Positions 1 to 12,300 of a stretch of 64,000 nt of DNA are shown one piece after another. This DNA is from Oryzias latipes (lineage: Eukaryota; Chordata; Actinopteri; Beloniformes; Adrianichthyidae). Under the pieces are notes generated by a model. The model worked only from the letters and a program-made list of their open reading frames with translations, did not search any database and was not told where the DNA came from. The stretch covers positions 13,717,483 through 13,781,482 of the forward strand of contig NC_019859.2 in NCBI RefSeq assembly GCF_002234675.1, given 5' to 3'. Numbering within the stretch: the first letter of the stretch is position 1; each line of letters starts with the position of its first letter. The position numbers and the translations under genes were made by a program.

Positions 1-1270
1 CCTCTGTACGTCTTTAGTGGCTTCTGTGTTTTCTTTATTTGTGGTTCAGGAAGTATACATTAACAGCTTAACTGTTAACTTATTTATTTTTTAAAGATTG
101 TACCCAGGTTATTTTGCTAACCGGCAATAGCTAGCTAATCCGGCTAACGTTATCTAGTAGTAGTTAGCTGGGCACCTTCGTCTAAGCTAACGTTGGCTTT
201 TTGTTACCTCAGTCACCTCCTGCTCCGTTCGTACATTCTGTACTTCCTTTACTTAGAAAACGTTCTTTTTTGATACATCCTGGTACATTTTGACTTGGGG
301 CTTTAAAGATAGTTTATGAATTAAATTGTAACGCGTGGAATAAAATAATCGTGATTTCAAATGAATTATGACTATGCGTTAGTGTGGTAATGATTAGGAA
401 CTACTTTTAAAACATATTTAAAGTTTATTTTTTTTAAACGAATTAGTCTAATTTTTTATGTGGAATATTTATTTTTCCGACCGACTCAATTTAAGTGAAA
501 GCTTAATTTAAAATGAAAAGGAAATGTTATTCGATCCTCAATTAATGTTTGATGAATTATATTGCTGTGTTACTGTTATCCATGCCACAATAGTTGTAAA
601 ACTAAGAAAACCACACGATTTTATAGAAAACAACTAACGCTGTAGGTCTGACATATTAACTCGTTCTATCAATAATCCGGTTGCCAGTTTGTAGAATATT
701 GATTTTGATTAAAAAAATTGTTGGAACAAATGAAAAGTTGGTGCTTTGCTTCCTGTTAAAATAGATTTGCAGTTTCACTTTTTTCATCACGTGGTTTCCC
801 AGAGCTAGACTGGTTGTGAGGAGGGGGGGGGGGGGGTGTCAGTATTTAGTCTTAAACTACTTTCATGCAGTGCTTTAAAGAAGCATAAAATACTCACTAC
901 TATGCTATTTAGACTCGACTGTTGTTAGTGGACTGTTAATAAAGCACTATACTTGGAAACATCTCTGTTGTTCAGATGCAGTTTATATGCATGTTTGTAG
1001 TATTGGTGACTTTTTGTTTGGTTGTCTGCTGGTGTAGCCCATCTGCTTCTAGTCTTCTGTTTGTGTTAACATGACATGGAATTGATTTACCGGTAGTCAT
1101 GTTTCCATTAACGCTTCAGCTCATGTCATCTATTATACTTTATTACAACATTCTGTACGAGTAGATCACTTTCTAAATGTGAAAAATGTCTTCAAAAATT
1201 TTGGAATGAACAGAAAATAAAATCCCATTGTTGTTACAGTGTGTGCTTTTCCGCTTTGTTTAGCTCTCAG
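1..1270. other. 5' flank / upstream intron of cdk2ap2
   Basis: No coding exon is recognised here. The stretch is AT-rich, with a 14-base G run at 823-836. A pyrimidine-rich tract ending in ctctcag at about 1261-1270 looks like a splice acceptor. The cdk2ap2 start codon would then lie in a second exon beginning near 1271, with a non-coding first exon somewhere in or left of this stretch. The position of that first exon and of the promoter cannot be decided by eye. Confidence 0.4.
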
Positions 1271-1364
1271 GAGCTCACCATCACCAGTGAAGCTGTATAA
1301 GCATCGGGTTGACGGGATTGAGGAAAGCAGCGCGTTGTATGTGGAGCTGCCTGTTGAAATCGCC

Positions 1365-3666
1365 ATGAGTTACAAACCTATTGCTCCTGCGCCGTCTGGG
1401 TCCAATCACACTCCACCAGGTAACCTGTGGTCCGGGTTGAACCTATGATGATCAACCTGTTGGTTTCCACTAAGTTGTTTTTTTTCTTCAGGCTCTTCGG
1501 TCCCCTCGCCGTCTCTACCCTCGTCATCCAACTTCAGGCCAGTCTTCAGTGACTTTGGTCCCCCATCTATGGGCTTTGTTCAGGTTAGTGTCTTGCGCTT
1601 TCAAACTCATAAACAATTTTTCATTTTAATTATGTTTCATATGCAATCAAAAGAATACTTTTAACCCCTGTGCTATCCTATGGGTTCAAAATGACCATTG
1701 ACATGTCATCCCTACCATGACAAAGGTGGATAAAGGTGGAAAGATTTCATGTAATCCATGGACACCAGTGAAGATCACAAATCATTGAAGAAAAATGGTT
1801 CAGCGCACTGTCTAGTGGGTCTAGATGACCCAACTCCCAATGTCAAATTGTCTAGGATAGCACAAGGGTTAAAAGAAATAGGGACTTGCAATGTTGGATG
1901 TGTTGTTGATTTGATGACAGCACTGCATATCTAAATGTTCCTGGTTATCTTCCTGCAGCATCCAGGAGCTCAAACTGAGTAACTGTATTGCAAGGAAATT
2001 TTGTTGTTGTGAAGAATTGCGTTCCTTTCTTGAAGTGCTTACTGTCTTCTAAATATAATGTGAACAAATAGAGTTTTTGTTTTGTAAATACAAGGTGATT
2101 TGATCAGGCAACGCTGTATGATATTAATTCATTCATTTAAGGATTTAAAAGAATTTTTTTATTTTATAAGTAAATTATTACCGGTACTTCATTTCATTCA
2201 TATGATTTTATAAATGTAAAAGCTTTGTCCTAATTTAGGCTCTTCTTTGGTAAACAGTTGCACTGATAGTTTAAAGAATCATTTTAAATGTGATTGTAAA
2301 AGGCTAGCAAAGAACTTTTGAAAATGTGCACCGTTAAAACACTTTCTTTTTTTTTTTTTTTTTGAAAAAGGGAAATCAAAAGTTGTTTTTAATAATTCTG
2401 ATTCAAGAAGACTATTTAAAAGGACCGTTGACTTTGTGATTATTGATGCGATTAAAAAAAAAAGTGAGAAGTGTATTCTCAGAATTGTTATTAAATGAAG
2501 CATCTTGTGGTGTTGTGCACACACTTGGTTTGCTTAAAGGGAACCAGAGTTTGTTTATTAATTCAGCGTACCTTCTTAGCTGCCGTCTCATCAGTAAATG
2601 CCCTGCAGCGTGCTTCAGCCAGACCAAAGCAGCAAGAAAGGGTAAAAGTACCTGACGTTGATATAGACATTCAAAATTGGTCAGCAAAGTATAATGTTTA
2701 AATATGTGAGCTATCCTGACAATGTTTGCAAAGCTTAGGACTTCCATAATTTCTGCCTCTTGTTGCTTTGCCCCGCCCTCATAATTCCTGAAGAGATCCT
2801 CAGTTGTGCGCTTTTGTTGACAAGCTTTGGTATGAAACAGAAATGTCTGGTTGAAGGGCAAACGCAAGGTTTAGGACTCGATCTGGATCAAATTAAACAG
2901 GCAGTCTGGACCAACTGACTTTTCCAGTTTGAATACATCCTTTATTTGATCCCAAGTGCTTCTAGTTTAACACATCTCTGTTTCTGTATGTAGAGGTTTA
3001 CTTCCTTTTGCAACAAGTTATTTTTGTTTTACTTTGGTCAAGGGAATGTGTCTCCCTGGTTAATAAATGTATCCTCCTTATCTGAACCGACATCATTTAG
3101 GTTGTATAACGGTTTCAAACCTACAAGAAAGTTAGAATCACTTCATTGCATGTCGTCGTGGATATTATGTCAGCAGAAAGTCACCCTTTCAACATTACTA
3201 TATGAATTATTCTGTTAGTGTACATCATGTGCATTTTATTATTCTTTAAAACTTCCCATTTCTGAAAATCCTCAGCCTGTCAAAGTGTCCCAGGGGTCCA
3301 CCTACAGCGAGCTCCTGTCCGTCATCGAGGAGATGAGCCGCGAGATCAGGCCGACATATGCTGGGAGCAAGAGTGCAATGGAAAGGCTAAAGAGAGGTAC
3401 TTTCTTTGTGACCAACATTATTCTGCTCCATGCAGGTACCAGTTATCATTTCTGATTAGTTGTTTTTTTTTTCCTCTCTCTTGATGTTCTACTATAACAG
3501 ACATATTCTCTTTTCAGATTTGTAGGGGTGTTTTTTGTAAATATGTGCTTCCTATCATTTCAAATTTGTGAATTAAAATCCCGACTCCTCTCTTGCAGGT
3601 ATCATCCACGCTCGTGCACTCGTCAGGGAATGTCTTGCAGAAACTGAGAGAAGCGCCCGCACATAA
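1365..3666 (+). CDS. cdk2ap2: Cyclin-dependent kinase 2-associated protein 2 (DOC-1-related)
   Basis: Coding exons 1365-1419, 1492-1583, 3276-3396 and 3599-3666 join in frame to 111 codons plus stop, with GT-AG introns. The protein starts [12 protein letters not shown], the start typical of CDK2AP2 rather than CDK2AP1. A Ser/Pro-rich low-complexity stretch follows (residues ~12-35), then [10 protein letters not shown], and a highly conserved helical C-terminus (about residues 58-111) with [28 protein letters not shown] and ECLAETER. Human CDK2AP2 is slightly longer (126 aa); the difference is in the disordered N-terminal part. By family knowledge the protein binds CDK2 and is a small subunit of the NuRD chromatin-remodelling complex, acting as a dimer through the C-terminal helices. 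It converges with aip. The call is secure; only the non-coding first exon is unknown. Confidence 0.95.
1661..1872. mobile_element. TTAA-flanked MITE, copy 1 (piggyBac-like)
   Basis: A 212-bp element in cdk2ap2 intron 2. It begins TTAACCCCTGTGCTATCCTA and ends TAGGATAGCACAAGGGTTAA, so it has terminal inverted repeats and TTAA at both ends. The interior is near-identical to copies at 5846-6057 and 56857-57073. TTAA target sites and CCC termini are the hallmark of piggyBac-type elements. It carries no coding capacity. Confidence 0.75.
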
Positions 3667-4140
3667 CCTCTATGAAAGCTCCCTTCATCCCAGCCCTCAC
3701 CCTTAGAGTCCTGCCCTCATCATGACCTCTTTGGATATTTTGCCACCAGTCTTCTTCCTCCCACCTTTGCTTTGTTTTTATTTTATTTTATAGGTAATTG
3801 TCTATTTTGGGTTTCAATTTAACTGCTTTGATTTCATAGTTACATTACTGTAACATGCAAAGTCGATGCAAAAAAAGATTCTATTTTAAGAGTTTTGAAC
3901 TCGAGTACACTTAATTTAAAACATACAATTGTTGTTTTATAATAGCAGCTGAATTTCTACACAGATGGGGGTTTTTTTTTGGGTGGGGAGATTAACATTT
4001 TTAAATGCTGTCATTTCAATTTAACCTGGCTTTGTCACATTTTGTGAAGTAGGCACATACCATTTCTTTACATCTCAAGTCAATTTGTTACTACGGAAAT
4101 TTTTTAAATTAGAATTTTGCATTTGGGTATGTATATCTTA

Positions 4141-4146
4141 AATAAA
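4141..4146 (+). promoter_or_regulatory. Likely cdk2ap2 polyadenylation signal
   Basis: This is the first AATAAA after the cdk2ap2 stop codon at 3666, implying a 3' UTR of about 0.5 kb. A later ATTAAA near 4217 is an alternative. Confidence 0.45.
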
Positions 4147-4159
4147 TAACATGAAAAGA

Positions 4160-4944
4160 ATGAGTGCGTTCATTCTTTTTTTTTATACCTTTTTGTATTT
4201 TAATGGGAAAAAAAGTATTAAAATGCATTGAGTTAATGTTTATTTCTGTTAGAATATATGTGATTATAGTAAACGAGGACACCAGAAGGTTTGAGATTAA
4301 CAAATGTATTTTTTGTAACATTTATAGCCACAGTAGGATTTTACTTCTGATAAGCTAACAACCCACATGCAGTTTAAAAAGTGCCGGGCTTTCTGCTGAA
4401 TACATCTTGACAAAAACAAAAAAATAATTATATTTATACAACCATTAAGTACTTAGCTGTAGGGAATATAATAAAACACAAGCTTGTTCAATTTAACGAT
4501 TGTCAGTGATCAGGGTAAATGTGTGCAAGTGAGTACATAAGAAAACATGACTTAAGAAGGGAGACTGTAAAATTATATTCCACTTCCATTATAACTACAT
4601 TAGAAGTGCATAATTTCAAGAGATTATGCCTAATCTTCTAGTTACCAGTGCTGTAGGTATGGTATTTGTTCAACTCGTTTCAGTCAAACCTTTCATGTTG
4701 GGCTATTTTTTTTTGGTGGAAAACTACGATTGACACTCAGATGAGCACAAACGTTGTGCCTAGAGGTAATGGGACGACTATAAAAAAGCAAAACATCTGG
4801 CGTGTCCCGTCACTTTTCCTCCATCTTGAAATTCATTGGCAACCTCGTCCAGATTGTTACAAACACTTAGCCCTGTGGGGAGACGGATGGTCAAGAAATT
4901 ACGATTCATGTTTGAATTTCAAACACAATATAAACATGTGAAGT
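4160..4944. other. Convergent intergenic / 3' UTR region of cdk2ap2 and aip
   Basis: No coding exon is seen. The left part is probably 3' UTR of cdk2ap2 and the right part 3' UTR of aip. A minus-strand AATAAA at 4239-4244 could serve aip, in which case the two 3' UTRs lie within about 100 bases of each other or overlap. No transposon is recognised. Confidence 0.35.
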
Positions 4945-7900
4945 TCAAAGTAGACCGACTGTGGTGGCAGTGGCTGGTTGAGTGTTGAAATCAAACAGGC
5001 CCTTGTAGCGGCCCTTCTCCTCCTCCTGCTTGGAGCGGAGTCGTTCCTCCAGCACCCTCAGCTCCTTGGCCACAGACGGTCCCAGAGAAGGGTCCAGCTT
5101 CAGCACCTTTTCGAAGTCCGATCGAGCCTCGGCCTCGTTCCACACTGCAGCGTGAGCTTTGGCCCGCTTGTAGTAAGCCTTTACATTGTCTGGAAGAAAC
5201 AATTAAAAAGCTTAAAAAATATAGATAACAGAGCATGAAGTAAGAACGTTTTACTGACTGATTTCATGTCAAGTTTCCCTTTTTTTTTAAAGGATTAAAC
5301 TGCCCGAGAAGTCAGATTGTTGTATTCTTCTTTTAGGAAGCTAAAGCAATGAAAAGCAAAAGAGAAAAGGTTATTTTATAAACTATACAACACACTTTCT
5401 TTGGAATGTCATCAGCAGTAAACCCCAATTATTTCAAACATTCTTCCAATAAATTACTGAGGCCTCATGAATTTGTGCAGAAGTGCATCAACTTTACACT
5501 CAGCTATACTCTTGTTTTTTGTATACATACCATATATACACGGAATGACAATAACAGTTAAATACGGTAATAACCCACTTATATAGACGCTGTCTAAATG
5601 TTAAAGACCAAAACTCAAACTGACAAGTTTGAAAAAAAATCTTTTTTCCACCAATTTTTCCATACTTCATATCTATTGTTCAAGTGACAAAAGCAAATAA
5701 CATTATGTATTTTGGAATTCTTATGAATTTTTTATCAAATGTACCAATGTAAACGTACAATATTCGGTAATACATGGAGATATATTTATAATAACTGGGG
5801 AGAATTGATTCCTTACCTTGAACTAAGAAATATGTTGTTATTTTTGTAACCCTTGTGCTATCTTAGATGACCCCACCCTTACATTGACGTGTTCTCCCTA
5901 CCATGACTAAGGTGGATAAAGGTGGAAAGATTTCATGTAATCCATGGACACCAGTGAAGATCACAAATCATTGAAAATAAAGGTTCAGAGCACTGTCTAG
6001 TGGGTCTAGATGACCCAACTCCCAATGTTAAAGTGCCTAGGATAGCACAAGGGTTAAATTTTGGTTTTCGACTGAAGAGTATATTGCAAGGCTATTTTCC
6101 TTGTTTTTCCCCTCCGCCATCTTTGTTTGTTTGTTTATTCTTCTTCGTCCGCCCGCGACAGCCAATCTTGCAACGAGTGCCCCTTATCGACCCTCCGAAG
6201 AATCGTCTTACCAAAGGATGATTAATATAAGGTTTTAGAGGGTCTTCAAACGTAAATAAAAGGTCGATATTTGATGAAGACGCATCAAGAATCCAGAATA
6301 TATCACCATATCGATATTTTGGCACACCCCTATTCCCATAAGGCTTTGTGATGTTCATGAGGGATGTCTGTTCAAGGACTCACCCTCATATTTGAAGACC
6401 AAGGAGGAGCAATGTTCAATGACTTCATAATACTGGTTCTGTAGGAGCAGGCACTGGCAGTAATTGAGAAGCAGTGGAGTGATCATTTGGTCCAGCTTCA
6501 CCCAAGCTTCATCTCCAGGATGTTCCTGAGGAAAGACACAAAAGCCATCAGTTCCAAATATTATCCTAAAAAATAAAAGCACATTTACAGGATATTCCAT
6601 TTCTGATGTACACTGTTAGTCAAATTTACTCATGTGTGTCCAAACTTTTGACTCATGGGGTACCATAACTAAAAACACAACATTTAAAGCTGTAATTGAA
6701 GGAAGTACAAAATACAGACTATCATCAGACCTTCATCTGTAAATTTTTAAGGCAGGCGATTCCATTGTAGTACTTTTCTGTGGCTTCCTTGATTTTTCCT
6801 TGCTTATAAAGTAAGTTGCCCTCCTCGTGAATCTGTGGCACAAGTTCCAGCTTCTCCTTATCATTCATAGCCCAGATATCCAGCTGGTATGATCCTGGAC
6901 ATAGGACCTAAAGAAAACAAAGAGAGTAGAGTCCACTAGCTCCACAACCACAACTCACCTACAATACATGAAACTTGCCCAATAAAGATAGTTTGCAACA
7001 CACAATAGGTAATGATGCTGAAAAAGAAAAGAGCGGAAACGTCTAGGCCACTCACCTCCAGCAGCTCAATAGTAAAGATAAGCGGCTGTGGACTAGCCTG
7101 TAGCTCATCCAGATCTTTGTGCCCCAAAGAATGATGGGAATGTATCTGAGCGATGCCACAGCAGTGCCTCTGCCCCTCCAGAGGGTCCTTACCTGCACTT
7201 ATGTTTCTCAGCGACTGGGATACTAGCGGATATAGCATCGTATGCTAGAATTTGAGGCAAAAGTGTTTATATATATATATATATATATTAGAATAAGAGT
7301 TGGATCAAATTCTCCGCAGATCTAGAATGTAGTATCACTCCAACCTTAGTGTCACATGTAAATTCAGCGATTTCGCCTGGTCTCATGGTGATGACTATTC
7401 GCTCCCACACCGCCAGTTTGAACTTCTTGCCCAGGATGAGCTCCATGGGTTTGCTCTGGCCCGCCATCGTCCTGGAGTCATCTAACACAGTGCCATCACA
7501 CTTGCAGGTACGGTAATGAAAAATCACCTGAAAAAAGCAACGTAAAAGCTCAAATAATTACTATTACTGTTTAAATAGCTGCACTTTTTTTTTATTTTTT
7601 ACTTTAAATGAAAACAATTACATATGAGTAAAATACAATTTATACTTTTTGTTTTTTAATTTGATTTATTTTTTAAAATGAAAGGATTTCAATCAGCGAA
7701 AACAGCAGATGTTTACAGTCTGTGATGGGCCTAAGAGCATTTTGAGTGTCATTCTTTCTGACCAATTGCGGCATAGAACATTTGATCGACATCACAAACC
7801 GTCCAATCAGGATGTACAAACACATCCCATCAAGTCCCGCCCACAATCTTTCCATCTGATGGGAAACGATAAAGAAAAAAAGAGACATTTGCCGGACGCG

Positions 7901-8232
7901 AGTAGCAAACAAACCCCGGCTTAAATTATTATAGCGACTTTAAAACATTAACGTTTTTCTAACGTTTGCTTTAAGATAGCAGATTAAGGTTATTGACAAC
8001 ATGCCAAACATTGATTGACCAAACAGTACCAGCGCCGATAGCATTTTTGTTGCTAACAGCTCTCGTACTCTTGTGTAACCTCGTCAGAACGCTGTACGTA
8101 AACGGTTTAATGTTAAGGAACTGTTATTTTTACCTTGGTTCCATTAGGAAAGCTCGAAAGTTCTCCTTTACCGGGACTTATCAGCCTCTTTCTTATCCCT
8201 TCTTCGTGAAGCTTGCGTGCCTCTTCCTCCAT
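4945..8232 (-). CDS. aip: AH receptor-interacting protein (AIP/XAP2/ARA9), FKBP-TPR co-chaperone
   Basis: Six minus-strand exons: 8134-8232, 7345-7527, 7056-7244, 6731-6907, 6384-6525 and 4945-5189. They join in frame to 344 codons plus stop. Residues ~1-160 form the FKBP-like domain ([34 protein letters not shown]). Residues ~165-330 form the TPR region ([46 protein letters not shown]). By family knowledge AIP holds the aryl hydrocarbon receptor with HSP90 in the cytosol; the FKBP-like domain lacks real prolyl isomerase activity and the TPRs bind HSP90. The start at 8232 is chosen because its context is strong (A at -3, G at +4) and it aligns with other AIPs; an in-frame ATG lies 14 codons upstream at 8274. 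The C-terminus runs about 14 residues past the human end. Human AIP has 330 residues. Confidence 0.95.
5846..6057. mobile_element. TTAA-type MITE, copy 2
   Basis: Second copy of the 212-bp element, in aip intron 5. Termini are CCCTTGTGCTATCTTAGATG and CTAGGATAGCACAAGGGTTAA-like. The left flanking TTAA is decayed to GTAA and the right TTAA is intact. Confidence 0.75.
6100..6345 (-). mobile_element. Possible hAT-type terminal fragment
   Basis: Read on the minus strand this starts near 6340 with GGGGTGTGCCAAAATATCGA, resembling the end of a common fish hAT-like repeat. The matching other terminus was not found, so it may be truncated. It lies in aip intron 5, next to MITE copy 2. Confidence 0.35.
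7268..7289. repeat. (TA)n dinucleotide repeat
   Basis: About ten TA units in aip intron 2, 23 bases upstream (on the coding strand) of the exon 3 acceptor. Confidence 0.9.
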
Positions 8233-8639
8233 CCTTGAACGTTCACGACAAATGACGATTTTAGCCGAAGTCATCCGTCTCCTGTAATGTAGCGCCCCCT
8301 CAGGCCATTGATGTCATTACATGGTAGTATTTTAATACCTTGTTTATAAAACCATGAACCACAATGTAAAATGCACGTTTGGAGTTGACATGCAAATACA
8401 TTTGAAAACACACAAAATCCTACAGTGTAGAAATGTTTATGATGACCACTAAAAAAAAACGAAACATGTAACTCACATTCAAATACTGACTTAAATTAAG
8501 TAGGTAAAAAAAGAAAAATCTGAAAATCTCTTTTGTTTATGCTCCACATAGAACAAGCACCACTAGCACAACAAATGACAAAAGAAAAGGAATTAAACTT
8601 AAAATAATTAAACTTAAAATACTGGTAAACTGGGAGTAA

Positions 8640-8905
8640 AGTTGGTGTGTCATCTGCAATGAAGAAAGGAGATAAAGGGACTTTGTGGTGGAATGAACAA
8701 GTTCAGGAGTGTGTACGGAGGAGATGTTTTGGTAAAAGAAAGCGGGATGTTCACGGGACTTAAGGAAGACTGAAAGAGGAGGTTCATAGATGTATTAATG
8801 AGGGAATGAATGTGGTTGCTGTAAAGGAAGATTCAGAAAGGAGGGTTTGATGGATGCCAACTATCTGCTGCTCCCAAATGGCAAAGACACTAAAGTCTAG
8901 TTTCC
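8640..8905 (+). mobile_element. Possible degenerate LINE ORF2 fragment
   Basis: Broken reading frames give WWNEQVQECVRRR and later Lys/Arg/Glu-rich pieces. These resemble the linker between endonuclease and reverse transcriptase of fish non-LTR elements. Stops interrupt it and no catalytic motif is visible. It sits between aip and tmem134; the rest of 8290-9120 shows nothing recognisable. Confidence 0.3.
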
Positions 8906-9143
8906 TAAAGGGAGCAATTCATTTTGACCTTGGCTGAATGTATTTAAGGTTGACTTTTGACTATTCAGTCCTAGAGTTAGTTTTGTGACATCTTATTACA
9001 TTTATAGTCCCTTCCAAATGTGTTTATTTATGTAATTGTATCAGATACTTTGCTAAAAAAAAAAGTCTAAATTAAAAGTGCTGAAAATAAGCTTGAATGT
9101 AATTCAAAATAATTCGCAACAAAACTTAAAATATGTAAACAAT

Positions 9144-9149
9144 TTTATT
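9144..9149 (-). promoter_or_regulatory. Likely tmem134 polyadenylation signal
   Basis: Minus-strand AATAAA about 245 bases past the tmem134 stop codon (9393-9395), giving a short 3' UTR. Confidence 0.55.
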
Positions 9150-9392
9150 GTAATTTCACAAAAATTATTCACATATGGAAACCACAGACAAGACCTACCT
9201 CCCTCTTTGCTTAGATACAGCAATTCATAGTGAAAACAAGCAGTAGTGGTCATTACATTGACAAAAACAAAACAAAAGCCCAAAAGTCAATACCCAATAC
9301 TTGGTTTGGAATTTTTGGTACAAATGACAAGACATCAATCATTTTAGTGTAGTAAACAAGAAAATGTAGTAATACTGGTGACTCCTGAAATT

Positions 9393-12300
9393 TTATTTTT
9401 CAAAATAAGGGAGGTAAAAGAGCTTGAAGCCTCTTCTTCCACGGACGGCACAGCAGATGTAGATCACATGATACACTGAGGGAGTACAAAGAGAGACATG
9501 TATTATAGAGTGCTATTGAAGTTAAAATAAAGGAGTGTGAAAAATGAATTTACCTCCAGGAATAAAGAGAAGAAAACCCGGAATAAAGAAGATCGCACTT
9601 GAAACACCTGTAAGAAACACAAAACAGCTCAATTTTTAGTATTTTAGCACATGGGTGACATAATAAAAAGGAACTTTATTTTGAACGATTCTTCTAGAAC
9701 CTTAAAAATAAAATAATACAATACAATATATATTATATTATAGTATATTATACTAGATAGATGATGACTTTATTAATCCCACAATGGGGAAATTTCATAT
9801 ATCTGTGGCAGAAAAAAAACGACATTCAGAAATAATCTATATAACATCAAAAAAGGACATAAAAAATGACATTCATATTAAATAATTAAGAATATTAAAT
9901 GATTTAAAATTATAATTACAATTATTATTGAAATTATTATCGAAAATGAGATTCATAATACATAAATAAATACTACTACTACTACTACTAATAATAACTA
10001 TACTATATTATATTAAACTATACTATATTATATCATATTACATTATGGTATAGTATATTATACTATACTATACTATATTATACTACGGTATATTATACTA
10101 TATTATATTATGTACCCATTACAATTCTGAATTTAAGGTTTTATAACTTAAAGTAGACATTTCGTATTTGTTTCCTTTTTCTTAAAAAAATGTCTATAAA
10201 AGCAAAATCTAAAAGAAAAAGACCAAACCCCATGCCGTTAAATGGAAAGTTCATTAGAAAAGCTAGGTGGTAAACATTTTAAACAAATCCATTACATATT
10301 CAACATCTTATGTGGAAATACAACATCAAATTGAAAGAGCTTTTGAGTTGTACATTCACATGTGTTTTTGTGGCTGGACACACTAGTGTTGTGTTGACAT
10401 CATGAATGAATTGAAGTGTTAGATGCCTAACAAAAAAGCTCTTTAAAAAAAAAAGTCTTAAGCCAGCCAAACTAATGCATCAAAGAGAGTTCTGTGTCTT
10501 CTTGTAAAAGTCAGCTCAGATTTGAAAAAAAAAAACTGGTGAAGAGCAACAAGTGAACTTTGGCACTGAAAGACTGCAGTTCCCGTCAGGGTATAATAAA
10601 AACAAGATTACAAACAGCAGAACGCTGCTGAAGCTGAATGACAGTGAGTCAAGGTTTGACACGTTTGAAAGAACTCGCAGAAAACGTCTTTAAAAGACAC
10701 AGATAAAAACAAATGTATGTGGTAACTTTTTTGTTTACTTACATAAATGTGCCTCCTAATAAACAGAATTTATTGTTTTTTGCAACAAAAAATGACTATT
10801 TTTGTTGTCACTTTAACTACAGGTCAATTTATCAAAAAATAAATAAAAAAATGAAATAAAAGAAAACAAGTTTTCCCTAGAATGCTTCTTCTTACCTGCA
10901 TTTGGATTCAGCTGTATGACAATCCCAGTGAAAATCAAAGCTAAAAATAAAAAACATTCACATGTTAGTGTGTAGAAAGAGAATAATTTGCTGCATTGCC
11001 TTTAGAATTACTTTTAAAAGCCTTGCTTGCTATAAAAACAAAAAAATTTTGCTTTTTTATCTGAATTTGGTTGATCTGAGGACAAAGTCCAAGAGTTAAC
11101 ACTGAGCAAACTGAATGCTATGAAACAGCAGTAGAGATTAGAGCAGCCTGTTAACTTTGAATACACAAAAAGCCTTTTTTTTTCTTTTTTTTTTTAATCT
11201 GTTTTACTTTTCACAAATTTGACAAATCGATACGAATACGATATATAAAATATATATTAATTTTTTTAAATTAAATATATATAAAATTGAATTGAATTAA
11301 ATCCAGTCTTTGTTAAATCAGGAATGTTGATTCCAATGGAAGTACCCGTATTTTCCGGACTATAAATCGCCCTTTTTTTCATAGTTTGGCAAGGGGTGCG
11401 ACTTATACTCCGCAGCGACTTATATTAGAAATAAATTGAAATAAATACATTGTTAACCCTCCTGTTATGTTCATTTGTGAGGAACAGAGATGATGTTCCT
11501 GGGTCAATTTGATGTATGAGGTATGTTAAGTGTTAAGAGGATGTTAAGTGACTCAGAGAATCAGCGAACCTTTTTTTACAGTAAGATCTTGAAGGCTAAC
11601 AACATAATATTCTATTTTCCAATGATTTCATAGATTCAGAAATGCAATAAAAATGACAACTGTTTCTACAAATACAGGATGAAAACAGAGTATTAATTGG
11701 CCAATGATGCTTCATGAAAGGAATAATGAAATAAGTATGAGAAAGAATTACTGTGAAATTATGAGATAAACAGTCTGCTATGATTGTGTCATATGAGTTT
11801 GTGGATCTTATTATATCTTGGTCTCAGATTTTGTAAAATAAATTTCCCGTCAAAATGCGACTTATAGTCCAGTGCGACTTATCTGTGTTTTTTTCTACTT
11901 TATAATGCATTTTTGGGCTGGTGCGACTTATACTCCGCAGCGACTTATAGTCCAAAAAATACGGTGTATAGCATTTTTTTCAACAACAAAATAAGAGCTA
12001 TTCTAAATTAAAGTGATCCGTTTTATATCTGCTAAAAGTTGTAATTGCTATGGAGATGTTGGGAAATGTGGTAAAACGTGTCTGAGAGCAAAACAGGATT
12101 TTAAAATAATAAATAATAATAAATTTTAAAATTCCCTTTAGTCAGTATTTAGCCAGCCGTTCTTCTACTACAGACATAAATAGTACTTATAATGTGTGTA
12201 TAAGATGTAAGGAGGGATGAAAACAATTATTTTGTACATGTTTAAAGTTGACAAATGGTATTTAGTAGAACTGCTTTGTTTTGGATTGTACAACTTTAGC

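Noticed and set aside
2412-2867. 151-codon minus-strand frame in cdk2ap2 intron 2
   Set aside because: No recognisable domain, biased low-complexity ends, no splice partners.
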